From the IMG/VR virus record IMGVR_UViG_3300032278_002433, positions 1-32,911 of that record: a DNA stretch of 32,911 nucleotides, one strand, 5' to 3'. Source of the DNA: a virus. Position numbers and translations under genes: made by a program. Shown one piece after another: positions 31,923 through 32,911 of the stretch. Below the pieces are notes generated by a model. The model saw nothing but the letters and a program-made list of their open reading frames with translations, was not told the DNA's origin and made no database searches. Positions within the stretch are counted from its first letter, which is position 1. Each line of letters opens with the position of its first letter.

Positions 31923-32911
31923 CAAGAGTAAATTATGAAACTCTCGGTAAGTTCATTGATATAGATGAGAAAGACTTAGAGTTTGAAAGGGTTACAAATT
32001 CAATAGATGTAGTAGATAGAGAATATGGTGTAGAAGTCATATTTGATTATTACAGGCGTCATGGATTTCCCCACTACAAAATTCGTGAAGATGAAAAACA
32101 CGAACATATGAGGAAACTCAAAAAGTTTGATGTCGATACAATATTCATAGACAATCAGATAGTCCAAACTATGCATTGTTTGAGATTAGCTTGGTCATAC
32201 TTTCCACACTTTTGGTCAGTTCAATGTGGACATTCAAGAACATCACCGATGGAAGCATTCAACGATGATAAGATATTCAAGTCAGTTATTACAAAGTGTT
32301 GGAATTGGGAACAGAAACATTATAAAGGTGAGGATCCAGAAGGAGAAAGAAACAAGTTCCATGAAAATAGACTACGACAATCTTTGAAGTTATATTCTGG
32401 AGTTCAATCAGTATCTAATTTTCGTCCTACAGCGGCAAAACTTATCTATGAGAAGTTTGGTGGTGATGGAGTGATATGGGATATGAGTTGTGGTTGGGGT
32501 GGAAGGTTACTTGGATTTCTTTCATCATCTAATACCAAACATTACATAGGAACTGAACCATCTACAAGAACTTATAAGGGTTTATTGCAGATGAGCAAGG
32601 AATTCTCGTATATTAGTAAAAAAATTGATATATATAAACAAGGAAGTGAAGAATATCTTCCAAACAAATCATATCTTGATTTGTGTTTTACTTCACCACC
32701 TTATTTCGACACGGAAAAGTATTCCGATGAGTCCACACAAAGTTATATAAAGTATCCTACTCAAGATGAGTGGGTAAATGGTTTTTTAAGAAAGACAATA
32801 GAGAATTGTTATTACGGATTAAAAGAAGGCGGTTATATGTTATACAATATCGCAAATACACCCAAATATAAATTTATAGAAGAACAAACAGTAAAGATTT
32901 CAAAAGAGTTG
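31919..32911 (+). CDS. DNA-methylase-like protein with SPPYF motif, 3' truncated by the window
   Basis: The frame is open from ATG 31919 to the last base, giving 331 residues without a stop. Motif I is DMSCGWGGR at 188-196 and motif IV TSPPYF at 258-263, followed by a TQS motif. The N-terminal 170 residues form a separate region (ending FRPTAAKLIYEKF) with YGVEVIFDYYRRHGFPHY near 36-53. It is paralogous to the protein at 4087, with the same order of motifs but a different N-terminal region, so the two probably differ in substrate recognition. It starts with an ATGA overlap. Methylation of DNA, or a more elaborate base modification, is the likely role. Confidence 0.75.
   Translation, partial: MTRVNYETLGKFIDIDEKDLEFERVTNSIDVVDREYGVEVIFDYYRRHGFPHYKIREDEKHEHMRKLKKFDVDTIFIDNQIVQTMHCLRLAWSYFPHFWSVQCGHSRTSPMEAFNDDKIFKSVITKCWNWEQKHYKGEDPEGERNKFHENRLRQSLKLYSGVQSVSNFRPTAAKLIYEKFGGDGVIWDMSCGWGGRLLGFLSSSNTKHYIGTEPSTRTYKGLLQMSKEFSYISKKIDIYKQGSEEYLPNKSYLDLCFTSPPYFDTEKYSDESTQSYIKYPTQDEWVNGFLRKTIENCYYGLKEGGYMLYNIANTPKYKFIEEQTVKISKEL

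Noticed and set aside
1-32911. tRNA genes, CRISPR arrays, integrase or insertion sequences
   Set aside because: No cloverleaf-compatible gap, regular spacer array, recombinase motif or terminal repeats were seen; almost all DNA is coding on the plus strand.

Overview
The window looks like part of the genome of a lytic, T4-like tailed phage (myovirus). Its backbone is the T4-type replication set: the C-terminal part of a family B DNA polymerase (gp43), the sliding clamp (gp45), the clamp-loader ATPase (gp44) and a probable clamp-loader small subunit (gp62). All genes are on the plus strand. They are very A+T-rich and packed end to end, mostly with 1-26 base overlaps (ATGA, TAATG, TGATG). TTG and GTG starts are common. 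I see no tRNA, rRNA, integrase, transposase or CRISPR array. The host cannot be named. Several gene types (2OG-Fe(II) oxygenases, GT2/GT8-type glycosyltransferases, ClpP, sulfotransferase) recall large T4-like phages of aquatic bacteria. A signal-peptide outer-membrane-like protein suggests a Gram-negative host.

Layout. 2-1904: polymerase C-terminus and sliding clamp, with a candidate promoter and inverted repeat between them. 1897-5307: a PLP-dependent fold-type II enzyme, a YkgJ-like Cys-cluster protein, a small-molecule-type methyltransferase and a DNA-methylase-like protein with an SPPYF motif. 5304-17354: a 12 kb cargo island with a 2OG oxygenase, two QueC-like PP-loop ATPases, a polysaccharide pyruvyl-transferase-like protein, three glycosyltransferases, two long MORN-repeat proteins, a radical SAM protein, a shikimate-kinase-like protein, a deaminase fused to two nucleotidyltransferase-like domains, and a methyltransferase. 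17344-18264: gp44. 18261-30124: a second cargo island with a 2OG oxygenase paralogue whose start codon appears lost, GT2, ClpP, sulfotransferase, HldE/PfkB-like sugar kinase, zinc ribbon, SGNH hydrolase, a GNAT/QueC-like fusion, an outer-membrane-like protein, an EamA transporter, a SET-domain protein, a lipoate-ligase-like protein, an SDR and further oxygenases. 30157-32911: gp62-like protein, a prolyl-hydroxylase-like oxygenase, a second SGNH-like protein and a second SPPYF methylase that runs off the end.

Reading. The core replication genes act as islands separated by about 15 kb and 12 kb of metabolic cargo. The gene mix (nucleotide-sugar, glycosyl-, methyl-, sulfo-, pyruvyl- and amide-type chemistry) fits assembly or decoration of a glycan, or a complex modification of DNA or protein. 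The sequence alone does not choose between these. The most unusual points are three QueC-like PP-loop ATPases without the rest of the queuosine pathway, a deaminase/NTase/NTase fusion, paired SPPYF methylases at both ends of the window, and a single-base loss of a start codon (ATGA to ATAA) immediately after gp44.
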